Assembly: GCF_000550805.1 (NCBI RefSeq)
Contig: NZ_CP004353.1
Location: 1,798,001-1,862,000 of the forward strand
Length of the DNA: 64,000 nucleotides
Origin: Corynebacterium vitaeruminis DSM 20294
Lineage (GTDB): Bacteria > Actinomycetota > Actinomycetes > Mycobacteriales > Mycobacteriaceae
Direction of reading: 5' to 3'
A program made the translations under genes and the position numbers. The notes under the pieces were generated by a model. That model did not search any database. It was not told the DNA's origin and was given only the letters and a program-made list of their open reading frames with translations. Of the stretch, positions 38,236-46,848 are shown piece after piece; positions within the stretch are counted from its first letter, which is position 1; each line of letters begins with the position of its first letter.

Positions 38236-39316
38236 CGCGAAAGGTGGCGCCCTGATCGGCGCGACCTCCTGGGTTTGCGGGCGCTTCGGTGTCCTGGTCT
38301 CCTTCAGATTCCGGCGCGGCCGGGGCTTCCGGCTGCTCTTCGGACTCCGGTGCCTGTGGCTCTTGCTCCGGCTCGTCGGGGAACTCCTCGCGGGCCTGAT
38401 CCATGGCGTCGTCGAGCTGCTCCTCGTCGATGCCCGGCTCGTCGAAGGGGTTACGGCGCTTGCGGTGCGGGAGGGCGAGCTCGGCGGCGACGCGGATGTC
38501 CTCGTCCTCGACCTCCTCTCGGCCCTGCCAGGCGGCGTGGGCGCAGGCGGCGCGGGCGATGACGAGGTCGCCGCGCATGCCGTCGACGTCGAAGGCGGCG
38601 CACACGGCCGCGATGCGGGCGACGTTGGTGTCGGTGAGCTCCACCGAGGGCAAAAGCGCCGAGGCCGCGGCGAGGCGGCGGGAGACGTCCGCATCCGCCT
38701 CGGCCCACTCGGCGATGAAGGTCTGCGGGTCCTCGTCGAAGGCCAGGCGGCGCTTCATGATCTCCGCGCGGACCGGGATGTCGCGGGAGGCCGCCACGTC
38801 GAGCGAGAGGCCGAAGCGGTCGAGCAGCTGCGGGCGAAGCTCGCCCTCCTCCGGGTTCATGGTGCCCACCAGCACGAAGTTGGCCGGGGCTGAGTGCGAG
38901 ATGCTATCACGCTCGATGGTGACCACGCCGGTGGCGGCGGCGTCGAGCAGCGCGTCGACCAAGTGGTCGGCCAGCAGGTTGACCTCGTCGACGTAGAGGA
39001 TGCCGCCGTCGGCCTCCGCGAGAAGCCCCGGGCGGTAGGTCGCCTTGCCGGTGGTCAGCACCGTCTCCAAGTCCAGCGCGCCGACGACGCGGTCCTCGGT
39101 CGCGCCGATTGGCAGGTTGACCAGCGGCGCGCCTCCCATGAGCGAGGCGAAGGCGCGGACCGTGGTGGTCTTGGCGGTTCCCTTCTCCCCCCTGATGACC
39201 ACGCCGCCGATCTTCGGCGAGATGGCACACAGGATCAGCGCCAGCTTGAGCTGCTCCTGGCCGACGATGGCGGAAAACGGATACTGGTAACGCTTCGGGG
39301 ATGACACCTGCAACAA
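38207..39316 (-). CDS. AAA+ chelatase-like I subunit (BchI/ChlI family)
   Basis: The 369-residue protein has Walker A ([10 protein letters not shown]), Walker B ([12 protein letters not shown]) and the arginine-finger region of magnesium-chelatase I subunits, followed by an acidic Glu/Pro-rich linker. The start is TTG at 39316 with AAGAGG seven bases upstream; GTG at 39307 is an alternative. With cobO and cobB next to it, a role in cobalt insertion is an inference; the large CobN subunit is not in this window. The last 14 residues differ in phase from the D domain that follows. Confidence 0.88.
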   Translation of the reverse strand: MLQVSSPKRYQYPFSAIVGQEQLKLALILCAISPKIGGVVIRGEKGTAKTTTVRAFASLMGGAPLVNLPIGATEDRVVGALDLETVLTTGKATYRPGLLAEADGGILYVDEVNLLADHLVDALLDAAATGVVTIERDSISHSAPANFVLVGTMNPEEGELRPQLLDRFGLSLDVAASRDIPVRAEIMKRRLAFDEDPQTFIAEWAEADADVSRRLAAASALLPSVELTDTNVARIAAVCAAFDVDGMRGDLVIARAACAHAAWQGREEVEDEDIRVAAELALPHRKRRNPFDEPGIDEEQLDDAMDQAREEFPDEPEQEPQAPESEEQPEAPAAPESEGDQDTEAPANPGGRADQGATFRGAQAATART

Positions 39317-39370
39317 CCAACCTCTTAATGACTCGTGTTTTCTTCTAACCTACACCGACGTAGCTATAGT

Positions 39371-39409
39371 AAATCCGCCCCGCGGAGCAACGCTTCGCGG
39401 GGCGGATTT
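39371..39409 (-). terminator. Terminator of mqo
   Basis: Perfect 14-base arms AAATCCGCCCCGCG and CGCGGGGCGGATTT separated by 11 bases. Confidence 0.85.
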
Positions 39410-39427
39410 CGTCGATAAGCGAAAGGC
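39410..39427 (-). repeat. Dispersed repeat, copy 6 (GCTTATCGACG form)
   Basis: It lies between the mqo stop codon and its terminator hairpin. Confidence 0.7.
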
Positions 39428-39429
39428 TT

Positions 39430-40926
39430 TTAATCCTCCAGCTGCAGGGTCTTCTGGGTGTAGCCCCAGATCTCCTCGAACAGCTTCTTATCGGTTGCCA
39501 ACTTGATGCCGTAGGACGGGACCATCTCCTTGACCTTGTCGCCCCACTCGATCATCTTCTGGCCGAAGCAACGCTCGAGCAGCTCGAGCATCGCGGCAGG
39601 AGCGATGGAGGCTCCCGGGGAAGCGCCGAGGATACCGGCGATCGAGCCGTCGCTGGAGTTGATCAGCGAGGTACCAAACGCGAGGGTGGAGAAGCGCGGG
39701 CCGACGACCGGCTGGATGGCCTGGACGCGCTGACCGGCGGTGACCAGCTCCCAGTCCTCGTCCTTGGCGTTCGGCATGTATTCGCGCAGGGACTCCATGC
39801 GGGCCTTCTGATCCTTGATGACCTCGGTGATGAGGTACTTGGTCAGACCGAACTCCTGCAGGCCAACGCCCACGTAGGACATGAGGTTGGTCGGGCGGAT
39901 GGACTTGAACAGGTCGAACCAGGTGCCCTGCTTGAGGAACTTCGGGGTCCAACCGGCGTACGGGCCGAACAGCAGGCCCTTCTCGCCGTCGATGACGCGG
40001 GTGTCGAGGTGCGGGACGGACATCGGCGGAGCACCGATGGAAGCCTTGCCGTAGACCTTGGCGGCGTGCTGCTCGATGATGTCGGGGTTGGTGCAGCGCA
40101 GCCACTGGCCGGACACCGGGAAGCCACCCCAGCCGCGGATCTCCGGGATGCCGGACTTCTGCAGCAGCGGCAGGGCCATTCCGCCAGCGCCGACGAAGAC
40201 GAAGTTGGCGCGGATGACGGAGGTCTCGCCGGTGTGGCGGTTCTTGACGTTGATCTTCCACTTCTGGCCGTCGCGGGTCAGGTTGGTGACCTCGTGGCCG
40301 TAGCGGATCTCGGTGCCGTTCTCCTTGGCGGAGGCTAGGAACTGCTTGGCCAGGGCGCCGTAGTTGATGTCGGTGCCGGCCTTGGTCCAGGAGATGGCGA
40401 CCTTGTCGGAGGCGCTGCGGCCGTCGGCCATCAGCGGGAGCATCTCGTCGAACTTCGCGCGGTCGTCGGTGTACTCCATGTTCGGGAACAGCGGGTGGCC
40501 GACGAGTGCCTCGTAGCGCTTCTTCAGGTACTCGACCTGCTCCTCGCCGCGGCCGAAGGAAACGTGCGGAACCGGGTTGATCCACTCGCGCGGATCGCCC
40601 AGGACGTTGCGGTCCATCTGGTGCGCCCAGAACTGGCGGGAGACCTGGAACTTCTCGTTCACGCCGATCGCCTTGGCGATCTCGATCTTGCCGTTGACCT
40701 CAGGGGTGTAGTTCAGCTCGCACAGCGCGGAGTGGCCGGTACCAGCGTTGTTCCAAGGAGAAGAAGACTCCTCGGCGGGGGCATCGAGTCGCTCGAAGAG
40801 GATCTGCGACCAGCCCGGCTCAAGCTCGCGAAGCATAGCACCGAGCGTTGCGCTCATGATGCCAGCGCCCACCAGTGCCACGTCCACCTCGTGGCTGATG
40901 GCTGCGTTGTTCTTGGAATCTGACAT
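39430..40926 (-). CDS. mqo: Malate:quinone oxidoreductase
   Basis: Mqo oxidises malate to oxaloacetate and passes electrons to menaquinone at the membrane; it is the main malate oxidase of corynebacteria. The 498-residue protein has the FAD-binding opening DVALVGAGIMSATLGAML and NNAGTGHSALCELNYTP. AAGGAAG lies upstream of the ATG. It is a single gene with a strong terminator and a long upstream region. Confidence 0.96.
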   Translation of the reverse strand: MSDSKNNAAISHEVDVALVGAGIMSATLGAMLRELEPGWSQILFERLDAPAEESSSPWNNAGTGHSALCELNYTPEVNGKIEIAKAIGVNEKFQVSRQFWAHQMDRNVLGDPREWINPVPHVSFGRGEEQVEYLKKRYEALVGHPLFPNMEYTDDRAKFDEMLPLMADGRSASDKVAISWTKAGTDINYGALAKQFLASAKENGTEIRYGHEVTNLTRDGQKWKINVKNRHTGETSVIRANFVFVGAGGMALPLLQKSGIPEIRGWGGFPVSGQWLRCTNPDIIEQHAAKVYGKASIGAPPMSVPHLDTRVIDGEKGLLFGPYAGWTPKFLKQGTWFDLFKSIRPTNLMSYVGVGLQEFGLTKYLITEVIKDQKARMESLREYMPNAKDEDWELVTAGQRVQAIQPVVGPRFSTLAFGTSLINSSDGSIAGILGASPGASIAPAAMLELLERCFGQKMIEWGDKVKEMVPSYGIKLATDKKLFEEIWGYTQKTLQLED

Positions 40927-41374
40927 TTCAAACTTCCTTGCGTTCTACGCTTTGTGTTTCCCGTTTAGTTGTGAATCCGCCAAAGCCGCCGCGGCCGCAC
41001 ACGTGCCCCGGATCGGGGCGCCGTTGCGCGCTGGCGGCGGAGTGAGAAGGCGATTCTCGTCCCAATGAACAGCGGTTTTCCGAGCCATGCCGCGGCAACC
41101 ACAGGCGACATGACCTGCAAAGAACCAGCAGTTCATCCTCGTAAGAGTCTACGCTCTCAACTATTGGGGGTGTTAAAAACAAGGGCTTTTCTCGCAAACG
41201 CAAGGTGGCAGGTTGGAGGCCTTACCCCCGATTGGTGCCCCCTCGCGCACGTCCGAATGGATACGTTTGCATAGGAGAAAGTTAAGAGCCTCCTTTTCCC
41301 CGCCGCGCTACCCGGGCCGGGGCGCCTTCGCCCTTCAAAGGGCGAGGTGTGTCGAGAATTCCAGCGTGCCGCCT
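40927..41374. other. Intergenic region between mqo and an alpha/beta hydrolase gene
   Basis: About 450 bp without a supported gene; short frames on both strands lack ribosome sites. A TAGACT at 41146-41151 on the minus strand may be the mqo -10, giving a leader of about 215 nt. G5 and C5 runs at 41160-41240 resemble RamA half-sites as I remember the motif. Confidence 0.4.
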
Positions 41375-41380
41375 TATCCT
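41375..41380 (+). promoter_or_regulatory. -10 element (TATCCT) of the alpha/beta hydrolase gene
   Basis: Exactly seven bases before the ATG at 41388. Confidence 0.6.
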
Positions 41381-41387
41381 TGTCCCT

Positions 41388-42431
41388 ATGAATCAGCACT
41401 CCCCCCTCGCCGGTCCCGGCGGCACCGAGCCGTACAACGTGTGGCTGCCCGATCGCCTCGGCGGGGACTACCGCCAGCGCTTTTTCGACGTGGGCCCCGA
41501 TCCGCTCGGCGAGGGCGAGCTGCGCGCCGCGCTGATCCACTACGCGCCCGCGAGCGAGCCGGGGGCGCGTTCGCCCCAGGATCGCGTCGCCATCCTCCAC
41601 ATCCACGGGGTCACCGACTACTTCTTCCAGACTCACGTCGCCGAGCACTTCCACGACACCGGCCTCGACTTCTACGCCCTCGACCTGCACAAGTGCGGCC
41701 GCGCCCACCTTCCCGGGCAGACCTGGCACTTCGACACGGACCTGCGACATTACTTTCCCGAGCTTGTCGACGCTACGCGGCTCATCCTCGAGTCCAACAC
41801 GGCCGTCGTCCTGCTCGCCCACTCGACCGGCGGCCTCATCGTCGCCAGCTGGCTCGACCACCTGCGGCGCGCGGAAGACCCGCTCTTGGGCAGGATCCGC
41901 GGGGCGATCTTCAACAGCCCCTGGCTCGACATGATCGTGCCCGCCCCGGTCGCGCGCGCGGCGGCGCCCGCGCTGAAGGTCATCGGGCGGCGCTGGCCGA
42001 TGCTCGCCCTGCCGCGGAAGGAGATGACCGCCTACGGCGAGGCCCTGCACGTCTCCCGCCACGGGGTGTGGGACTACGACTTAGGCTTCAAGCCGCTCGG
42101 CGGGCACGCCAAGTACGTGGGCTGGCTGCGCACGGTGATCAAGACCCAGGAGCCGCTGCACGCGGGCCACTTCAACTGCGGGGTCCCGGTGCTCACGCTC
42201 TGCTCGGACCGCTCGACGGCCGGCAAGCCCTACTCCGAGGCCTCCCACGTCTCCGACTCCGTGCTCAACGTCCACCAGATCAGGCGCTGGGCGCCGTACC
42301 TGTCCGACTCGAGCGCGCTCGAGGTGCTCCATGGCGCAGTCCACGACGTGTTCCTGTCGAGCACCGAGGTCACCGATCGCGCGTTCAAGGCCTGCGACGG
42401 CTGGCTCGCCCAGCACGCCTTCGCCGAGTAG
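41388..42431 (+). CDS. Alpha/beta hydrolase (serine aminopeptidase S33 / lysophospholipase type)
   Basis: The 347-residue protein has the oxyanion strand ILHIHGVTDYF and the nucleophile elbow LLAHSTGGLIV; a late His in VLHGAVHDVF would complete the triad. The substrate is unknown, with acylglycerols or lysophospholipids typical of the family. ATG at 41388 is chosen because of the promoter spacing. A copy of the dispersed repeat lies inside it at 41762-41780. It is followed by a hairpin terminator. Confidence 0.85.
   Translation: MNQHSPLAGPGGTEPYNVWLPDRLGGDYRQRFFDVGPDPLGEGELRAALIHYAPASEPGARSPQDRVAILHIHGVTDYFFQTHVAEHFHDTGLDFYALDLHKCGRAHLPGQTWHFDTDLRHYFPELVDATRLILESNTAVVLLAHSTGGLIVASWLDHLRRAEDPLLGRIRGAIFNSPWLDMIVPAPVARAAAPALKVIGRRWPMLALPRKEMTAYGEALHVSRHGVWDYDLGFKPLGGHAKYVGWLRTVIKTQEPLHAGHFNCGVPVLTLCSDRSTAGKPYSEASHVSDSVLNVHQIRRWAPYLSDSSALEVLHGAVHDVFLSSTEVTDRAFKACDGWLAQHAFAE
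41762..41780 (+). repeat. Dispersed repeat, copy inside the hydrolase gene
   Basis: GCTTGTCGACGCTACGCGG, exact core, translated as part of ELVDATRL. Confidence 0.65.
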
Positions 42432-42446
42432 CGCGGCCTCACTGGT

Positions 42447-42487
42447 CCGCCCCGCGGCCCCCTTAGCGGGAATACGCGGGGCGGTTT
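42447..42487 (+). terminator. Terminator of the alpha/beta hydrolase gene
   Basis: CCGCCCCGCG pairs with CGCGGGGCGG and TTT follows. Confidence 0.7.
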
Positions 42488-42637
42488 CGCCGTTATGATG
42501 GGGGCCATCATTTTCGGCGCGCGGTCTGGGTCGCCCCGGCCGTCCGATCTGCATCGGTCTAGCTAACCCGAACGCACGCGCGCGGCCTTGCGCCCGCTAT
42601 GCGCCTCACGATACGTCCACCAAGGAGATAACCGCTC

Positions 42638-44020
42638 TTGAACACCAAGCACTACGATCTGATCATCGTCGGTACCGGCTCCGGCAACTCGATCCCCGGC
42701 CCCGAGTTCGACGACAAGTCGATCGCCATCGTGGAAAAGGGCGTGTTCGGCGGCACCTGCCTCAACGTCGGCTGCATCCCCACCAAGATGTTCGTCTACG
42801 CTGCCGAGGTGGCGCAGACCATCCGCGACTCGGAGCGCTACGGCATCTCCTCCCACATCGACGGCGTGGACTGGCCGTCGATCGTCTCCCGCGTCTTCGA
42901 CAAGCGCATCGACCCCATCGCCCAGGGCGGTGAGGAGTACCGCCGCGGGCCGCGCACCCCCAACATCGACGTCTACGACCAGCACGCCACCTTCACCGGC
43001 CCCAAGACCCTGAAGACCGGCCAGGGCGACGAGGAGTGGGAGATCACCGGCGACCAGATCGTCATCGCGGCGGGCGCTCGCCCGTTCATCCCGGAATACA
43101 TCGAAACCTCCGGCGTGAGCTACTACACCAACGAGAACATCATGCGGCTGGAGAAGCTGCCGAAGTCCATGATCGTGCTCGGCGGCGGCTTCATCGCCCT
43201 CGAGTTCGCCCACATCTTCGCGGCCCTCGGCGTCGAGGTGTCCATCATCAATCGCTCCGAGCGCCTGCTGCGCGCGGTCGACGTGGACGTCTCCGATCGC
43301 ATCACCGAGCTGACCGCCAGGAAGATGCACACCTACCTGGGCGTGAACTGCACCGGCGCCACCCAGGACGAGAACTCCACCACCATCGAGTTCGAGGACG
43401 GGCGCACCGTCACCGGCGAGATCCTCCTCGTCGCCCTCGGCCGCACCCCGAACGGCGACCTCATGAACCTGGAGGCGGCCGGCATCGAGATGGACGAGGA
43501 TCGCATTGCCGTCGACGCCTACGGCCGCACCACCGCGGACGGGGTCTGGGCGCTCGGCGACGTCTCCTCCCCCTACCAGCTCAAGCACGTGGCCAACGCG
43601 GAGATGCGCGCCGTGCGCCACAACCTGCTCCACCCCGACGACCTGAAGGAGATGCCGCACAAGTTCGTCCCGGCGGGCATCTTCACCCACCCGCAGATCG
43701 CCACCGTCGGTATGACCGAGAAGGAGGCCATCGACGCGGGGTACAACGTGACCGTCAAGATCCAGAACTACGGCGACGTCGCCTACGGCTGGGCGATGGA
43801 GGACACCTCCGGGTTCGCCAAGATCATCGCCGACAAGGACACCGGCAAGCTGCTCGGCGCGCACATCATCGGCGAGCAGGCGCCGACGCTCATCCAGCAG
43901 CTCATCACCGTCATGGCCTTCGACCTCGACGTCCGCGCCGTCGCCACCGACGAATACTGGATCCACCCCGCGCTGCCCGAGGTCATCGAGAACGCGCTGC
44001 TCGGCCTCGAGTTCGACTAG
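42638..44020 (+). CDS. mtr: Mycothione reductase
   Basis: Mtr regenerates mycothiol from its disulfide with NADPH, part of the actinobacterial thiol redox system. The 460-residue flavoprotein has the redox-active pair in GGTCLNVGCIPTK (Cys41, Cys46), the second nucleotide site LGGGFIALEFAH and the C-terminal HPALPEV motif. The start is TTG with AAGGAG ten bases upstream. TATGAT near 42496 may be the promoter, leaving a leader of about 130 nt. Confidence 0.94.
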   Translation: MNTKHYDLIIVGTGSGNSIPGPEFDDKSIAIVEKGVFGGTCLNVGCIPTKMFVYAAEVAQTIRDSERYGISSHIDGVDWPSIVSRVFDKRIDPIAQGGEEYRRGPRTPNIDVYDQHATFTGPKTLKTGQGDEEWEITGDQIVIAAGARPFIPEYIETSGVSYYTNENIMRLEKLPKSMIVLGGGFIALEFAHIFAALGVEVSIINRSERLLRAVDVDVSDRITELTARKMHTYLGVNCTGATQDENSTTIEFEDGRTVTGEILLVALGRTPNGDLMNLEAAGIEMDEDRIAVDAYGRTTADGVWALGDVSSPYQLKHVANAEMRAVRHNLLHPDDLKEMPHKFVPAGIFTHPQIATVGMTEKEAIDAGYNVTVKIQNYGDVAYGWAMEDTSGFAKIIADKDTGKLLGAHIIGEQAPTLIQQLITVMAFDLDVRAVATDEYWIHPALPEVIENALLGLEFD

Positions 44021-44052
44021 GCAACGCCAGCCGCCGAAGTCGCCAAGTCGCC

Positions 44053-44095
44053 GCGCCGCCTTCCTTTCATGGGAGGCGGCGCGCTCTTGTTTCTG
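44053..44095. terminator. Bidirectional hairpin between mtr and cobQ
   Basis: GCGCCGCCT and AGGCGGCGC flank a 12-base loop, followed on the plus strand by CTCTTGTTTCTG. It separates convergent genes. Confidence 0.7.
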
Positions 44096-44100
44096 TCTTT

Positions 44101-45543
44101 CTATGCCCTGAGCTGCTCGAGGAGCGCATCGAGGTCCCAGCACCGCTCGATGGTGTCGGCGAGGACGTCGAGCTGTGCCTCGCGCTCGCTGGCGAAGCTC
44201 GTGTCCGGGGAGACGACGAAGCCCTCCTTGCCCACGGCCGCCGCGATCTCGGAGAGGAACCTACGGCGCGAGGGGTCGTCCTCGAGGTAGCCGTGGCGGT
44301 GGGTGCCATAAGCGGCGCCCCGGCGCGAGCCCTCGTCGCCGATCCAGGCGGGGTCGCCGGAGTAGTCGACGCGGCCGTGGTGGACCTCGTAGGCGCCGTT
44401 GTCGTGGCGGATGAGCGTCTTGTCCGGGTGGAAGACGATGCGGGCGTCGAAGACCCCGAGCCCCGCGACCGGCTCGGTGGAGCCGGACTCGACCGGGTCG
44501 TCGATGCTCGCGCACAGCATCTGGTAGCCGCCGCAGATGCCCAGCACCGGGCGGTCGTCAGCCCCCCGCCTCAGCAGGGCGTCGGCGATTCCGTTGGCCC
44601 GGATCCAGGCGAGGTCGCTGATCGTCGCCTTGGAGCCGGGCAGCACGGCGAGGTCGGCGTCGAGGACGTCGCGGGGGTCGTCGGTCCACACCACCGTCAC
44701 GCCCGGCTCGCAGGCCAGGGCCTCGACGTCGGTGGCGTTGGACACCCGCGGGAGCCGCACCGCCGCGACCTTGAGCCGCTGCGTCCCCAGCGGCGGGTTG
44801 TTCGGGCCGATCGAGCGGCCGAGCGCCGATTGGAGGGAATCCTCGGCGTCGATCCACAGGCCATGGACGAAGGGCAGGACCGCGAGCGTGGGCACGCCTG
44901 TCAGCTCCTCGAGGCGGTCGAGTCCGGGGTCGAGGATCGACTGGTCGCCGCGGAACTTGTTCACGACGAAGCCCTTAATGCGGGCGCGATCGGCCTCGTC
45001 GACGATCTGGTGGGTGCCGTAGAAGTGCGCCAGCACTCCCCCGCGGTCGATGTCGCCCACGACGTAGACGGGCAGGTCCGCGGCCTCGGCCAGGCCGAAG
45101 TTGGCCACGTCGGTCTCGCGGAGGTTGATCTCCGCGGGCGAGCCCGCGCCCTCGCAGACGACCAACTCGAACTCCTCCTCCAGCTCCCTCAGGCACTGCG
45201 CGGCCACCTCCCGCAGGTAGGTGCGGTGCTCGATGTAGCTGCGCGCCGAGACGTTGCCCTGTGCCTTGCCGTGGACCACCAGCTGGGAGCTGCGGTCCGA
45301 GCCCGGCTTGAGCAGGATCGGATTGAACGTGGTCGAGGGGGTAAGCCCGCAGGCCGCCGCCTGGAGCGCCTGGGCGCGGCCGATCTCCCCGCCGTCGGGG
45401 GTCACCGCGGAGTTGTTGGACATGTTCTGCGCCTTGAACGGCGCCACACGGATGCCGCGGCGGGCAAAGGCTCGGCACAGGCCCGCGACCACGACGGACT
45501 TGCCCGCGTCCGAGGTGCAACCGGCGACCAAGAAAGCTGTCAT
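44101..45543 (-). CDS. cobQ: Cobyric acid synthase
   Basis: CobQ amidates the b, d, e and g side chains of adenosylcobyrinate diamide. The 480-residue protein has the N-terminal P-loop [19 protein letters not shown] typical of CobQ, and the amidotransferase nucleophile in [10 protein letters not shown]. No ribosome site is visible; TAACAT lies eight bases before the ATG. It is separate from the other cob genes here. Confidence 0.94.
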   Translation of the reverse strand: MTAFLVAGCTSDAGKSVVVAGLCRAFARRGIRVAPFKAQNMSNNSAVTPDGGEIGRAQALQAAACGLTPSTTFNPILLKPGSDRSSQLVVHGKAQGNVSARSYIEHRTYLREVAAQCLRELEEEFELVVCEGAGSPAEINLRETDVANFGLAEAADLPVYVVGDIDRGGVLAHFYGTHQIVDEADRARIKGFVVNKFRGDQSILDPGLDRLEELTGVPTLAVLPFVHGLWIDAEDSLQSALGRSIGPNNPPLGTQRLKVAAVRLPRVSNATDVEALACEPGVTVVWTDDPRDVLDADLAVLPGSKATISDLAWIRANGIADALLRRGADDRPVLGICGGYQMLCASIDDPVESGSTEPVAGLGVFDARIVFHPDKTLIRHDNGAYEVHHGRVDYSGDPAWIGDEGSRRGAAYGTHRHGYLEDDPSRRRFLSEIAAAVGKEGFVVSPDTSFASEREAQLDVLADTIERCWDLDALLEQLRA

Positions 45544-45551
45544 GGTCGCTC

Positions 45552-45557
45552 ATGTTA
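45552..45557 (-). promoter_or_regulatory. -10 element (TAACAT) of cobQ
   Basis: Eight bases from the cobQ ATG. Confidence 0.45.
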
Positions 45558-45584
45558 CCGGCCGTTCGCCCGCCGAAGGCGAAG

Positions 45585-45617
45585 GCGGGGCCCGGCGCGA
45601 TGCGCGCCGGGCCCCGC
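45585..45617 (-). terminator. Terminator of map
   Basis: Perfect 14-base arms GCGGGGCCCGGCGC and GCGCCGGGCCCCGC with a five-base loop. Confidence 0.8.
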
Positions 45618-45618
45618 T

Positions 45619-45633
45619 CGTCGACAAGCGAAA
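45619..45633 (-). repeat. Dispersed repeat, copy 7
   Basis: Exact core GCTTGTCGACG between the map stop and its terminator, the same position as at mqo. Confidence 0.75.
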
Positions 45634-45637
45634 TGCG

Positions 45638-46507
45638 CTAAACGGTGGGAAGCGTGAGGATCTCGTTGCCGTCCTCGGTGATCACCAGCGTGTGCTCGAA
45701 CTGGGCGGTGAAGCGGTGGTCGTTGTTCTGGACGGTCCAGCCGTTGTCCCAGATGGTGTAGTCGAGGGAGCCCAGGTTGATCATCGGCTCGATCGTCAGC
45801 GTCATGCCCGGCTCGAGGATGTTGCGGTAGGCGTTGGAGTCGTAGTGCAAGACGACGAGCCCGTTGTGGAAGGTGGGGCCGACGCCGTGGCCGGTGAAGT
45901 CGCGCACGACGTTGTAGCCGAAGCGCTTGGCGTAAGACTCGATGACGCGGCCGATGACGTTGATCTCGCGGCCCGGCTTGGCGGCGCGGATGCCGCGCAT
46001 CATGGCCTCCTTGGTGCGCTCGACGAGCAGGCGGTGCTCCTCGGAGACGTTGCCGGCGAGGAAGGTGGCGTTGGTGTCGCCGTGGACGCCGTTCTTGAAG
46101 GCGGTGACGTCGATGTTGACGATGTCGCCATCCTCGATGACGGTGTCGTCCGGGATGCCGTGGCAGATGATCTCGTTGAGCGAGACGCAGCAGGACTTGG
46201 GGAAGTCGAGGTAGCCGAGGGTGGACGGGTAGGCGCCGTGGTCGCACATGTACTCGTGCGCGATGCGGTCGATCTCGTCGGTGGTGACCCCGGGTGCCAC
46301 GGCGGCGCCGGCGACGGCGAGCGCGTTCGCTGCGATCTCCGAGGCCTCGCGCATGGCCTCGATCACCTCGGGCGTCTGGACGAAGGGCTCGCCGTTGTTC
46401 TCGTTGACGGTGGGCTTCCAGGCGTACTCCGGGCGGGGAATGGACGCGGGAACCTCACGGATCGGGGTGGGGTTGCCTGGTCGAAGCGGTGCGCGGGTGG
46501 AAGCCAT
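45638..46507 (-). CDS. map: Type I methionine aminopeptidase (MapB type)
   Basis: This enzyme removes the N-terminal methionine from nascent proteins. The 289-residue protein has the metal-binding residues of the pita-bread fold, seen in [31 protein letters not shown] and [11 protein letters not shown]. An N-terminal extension of about 40 residues, proline-rich, precedes the catalytic domain, as in mycobacterial MapB. AGGA lies eight bases upstream of the ATG, weak. Confidence 0.94.
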   Translation of the reverse strand: MASTRAPLRPGNPTPIREVPASIPRPEYAWKPTVNENNGEPFVQTPEVIEAMREASEIAANALAVAGAAVAPGVTTDEIDRIAHEYMCDHGAYPSTLGYLDFPKSCCVSLNEIICHGIPDDTVIEDGDIVNIDVTAFKNGVHGDTNATFLAGNVSEEHRLLVERTKEAMMRGIRAAKPGREINVIGRVIESYAKRFGYNVVRDFTGHGVGPTFHNGLVVLHYDSNAYRNILEPGMTLTIEPMINLGSLDYTIWDNGWTVQNNDHRFTAQFEHTLVITEDGNEILTLPTV

Positions 46508-46848
46508 GGAAAAAGTCCTAACTACTGACGAGAGATACGAAAAGCAAGGTGGGCGCGCCGAAAACTCTACCGGGAGCTGGCCACGAACGCAGCCCAAGGC
46601 TGTGCGGATCCGGCCGCGTCTGCGGCCCGTGGCCGGGCCGATCGGGGCCGAAGTCTGCTTCCAGCTGGGTTGGAGCGCCCGACTTTGTTCGGAACCTCAA
46701 AGTCTACTCGCGCGGGTTCGGGCGGCGGCGTCGGGGCGGGCTTGGCATGGACGGCCGAGCGCTGCTGGGCGCGCTTACTTCTTCGCGGCATTGCGCCGGG
46801 CGAGGCCCCACCTCGTTGTTGGCCAAGTCGACTACCCGATTTATTTGC
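46508..46848. other. Gap between map and the penicillin-binding lipoprotein gene
   Basis: About 340 bp with no supported gene, RNA or strong hairpin. It holds the map promoter region and the 3' end of the preceding transcript. Confidence 0.4.
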
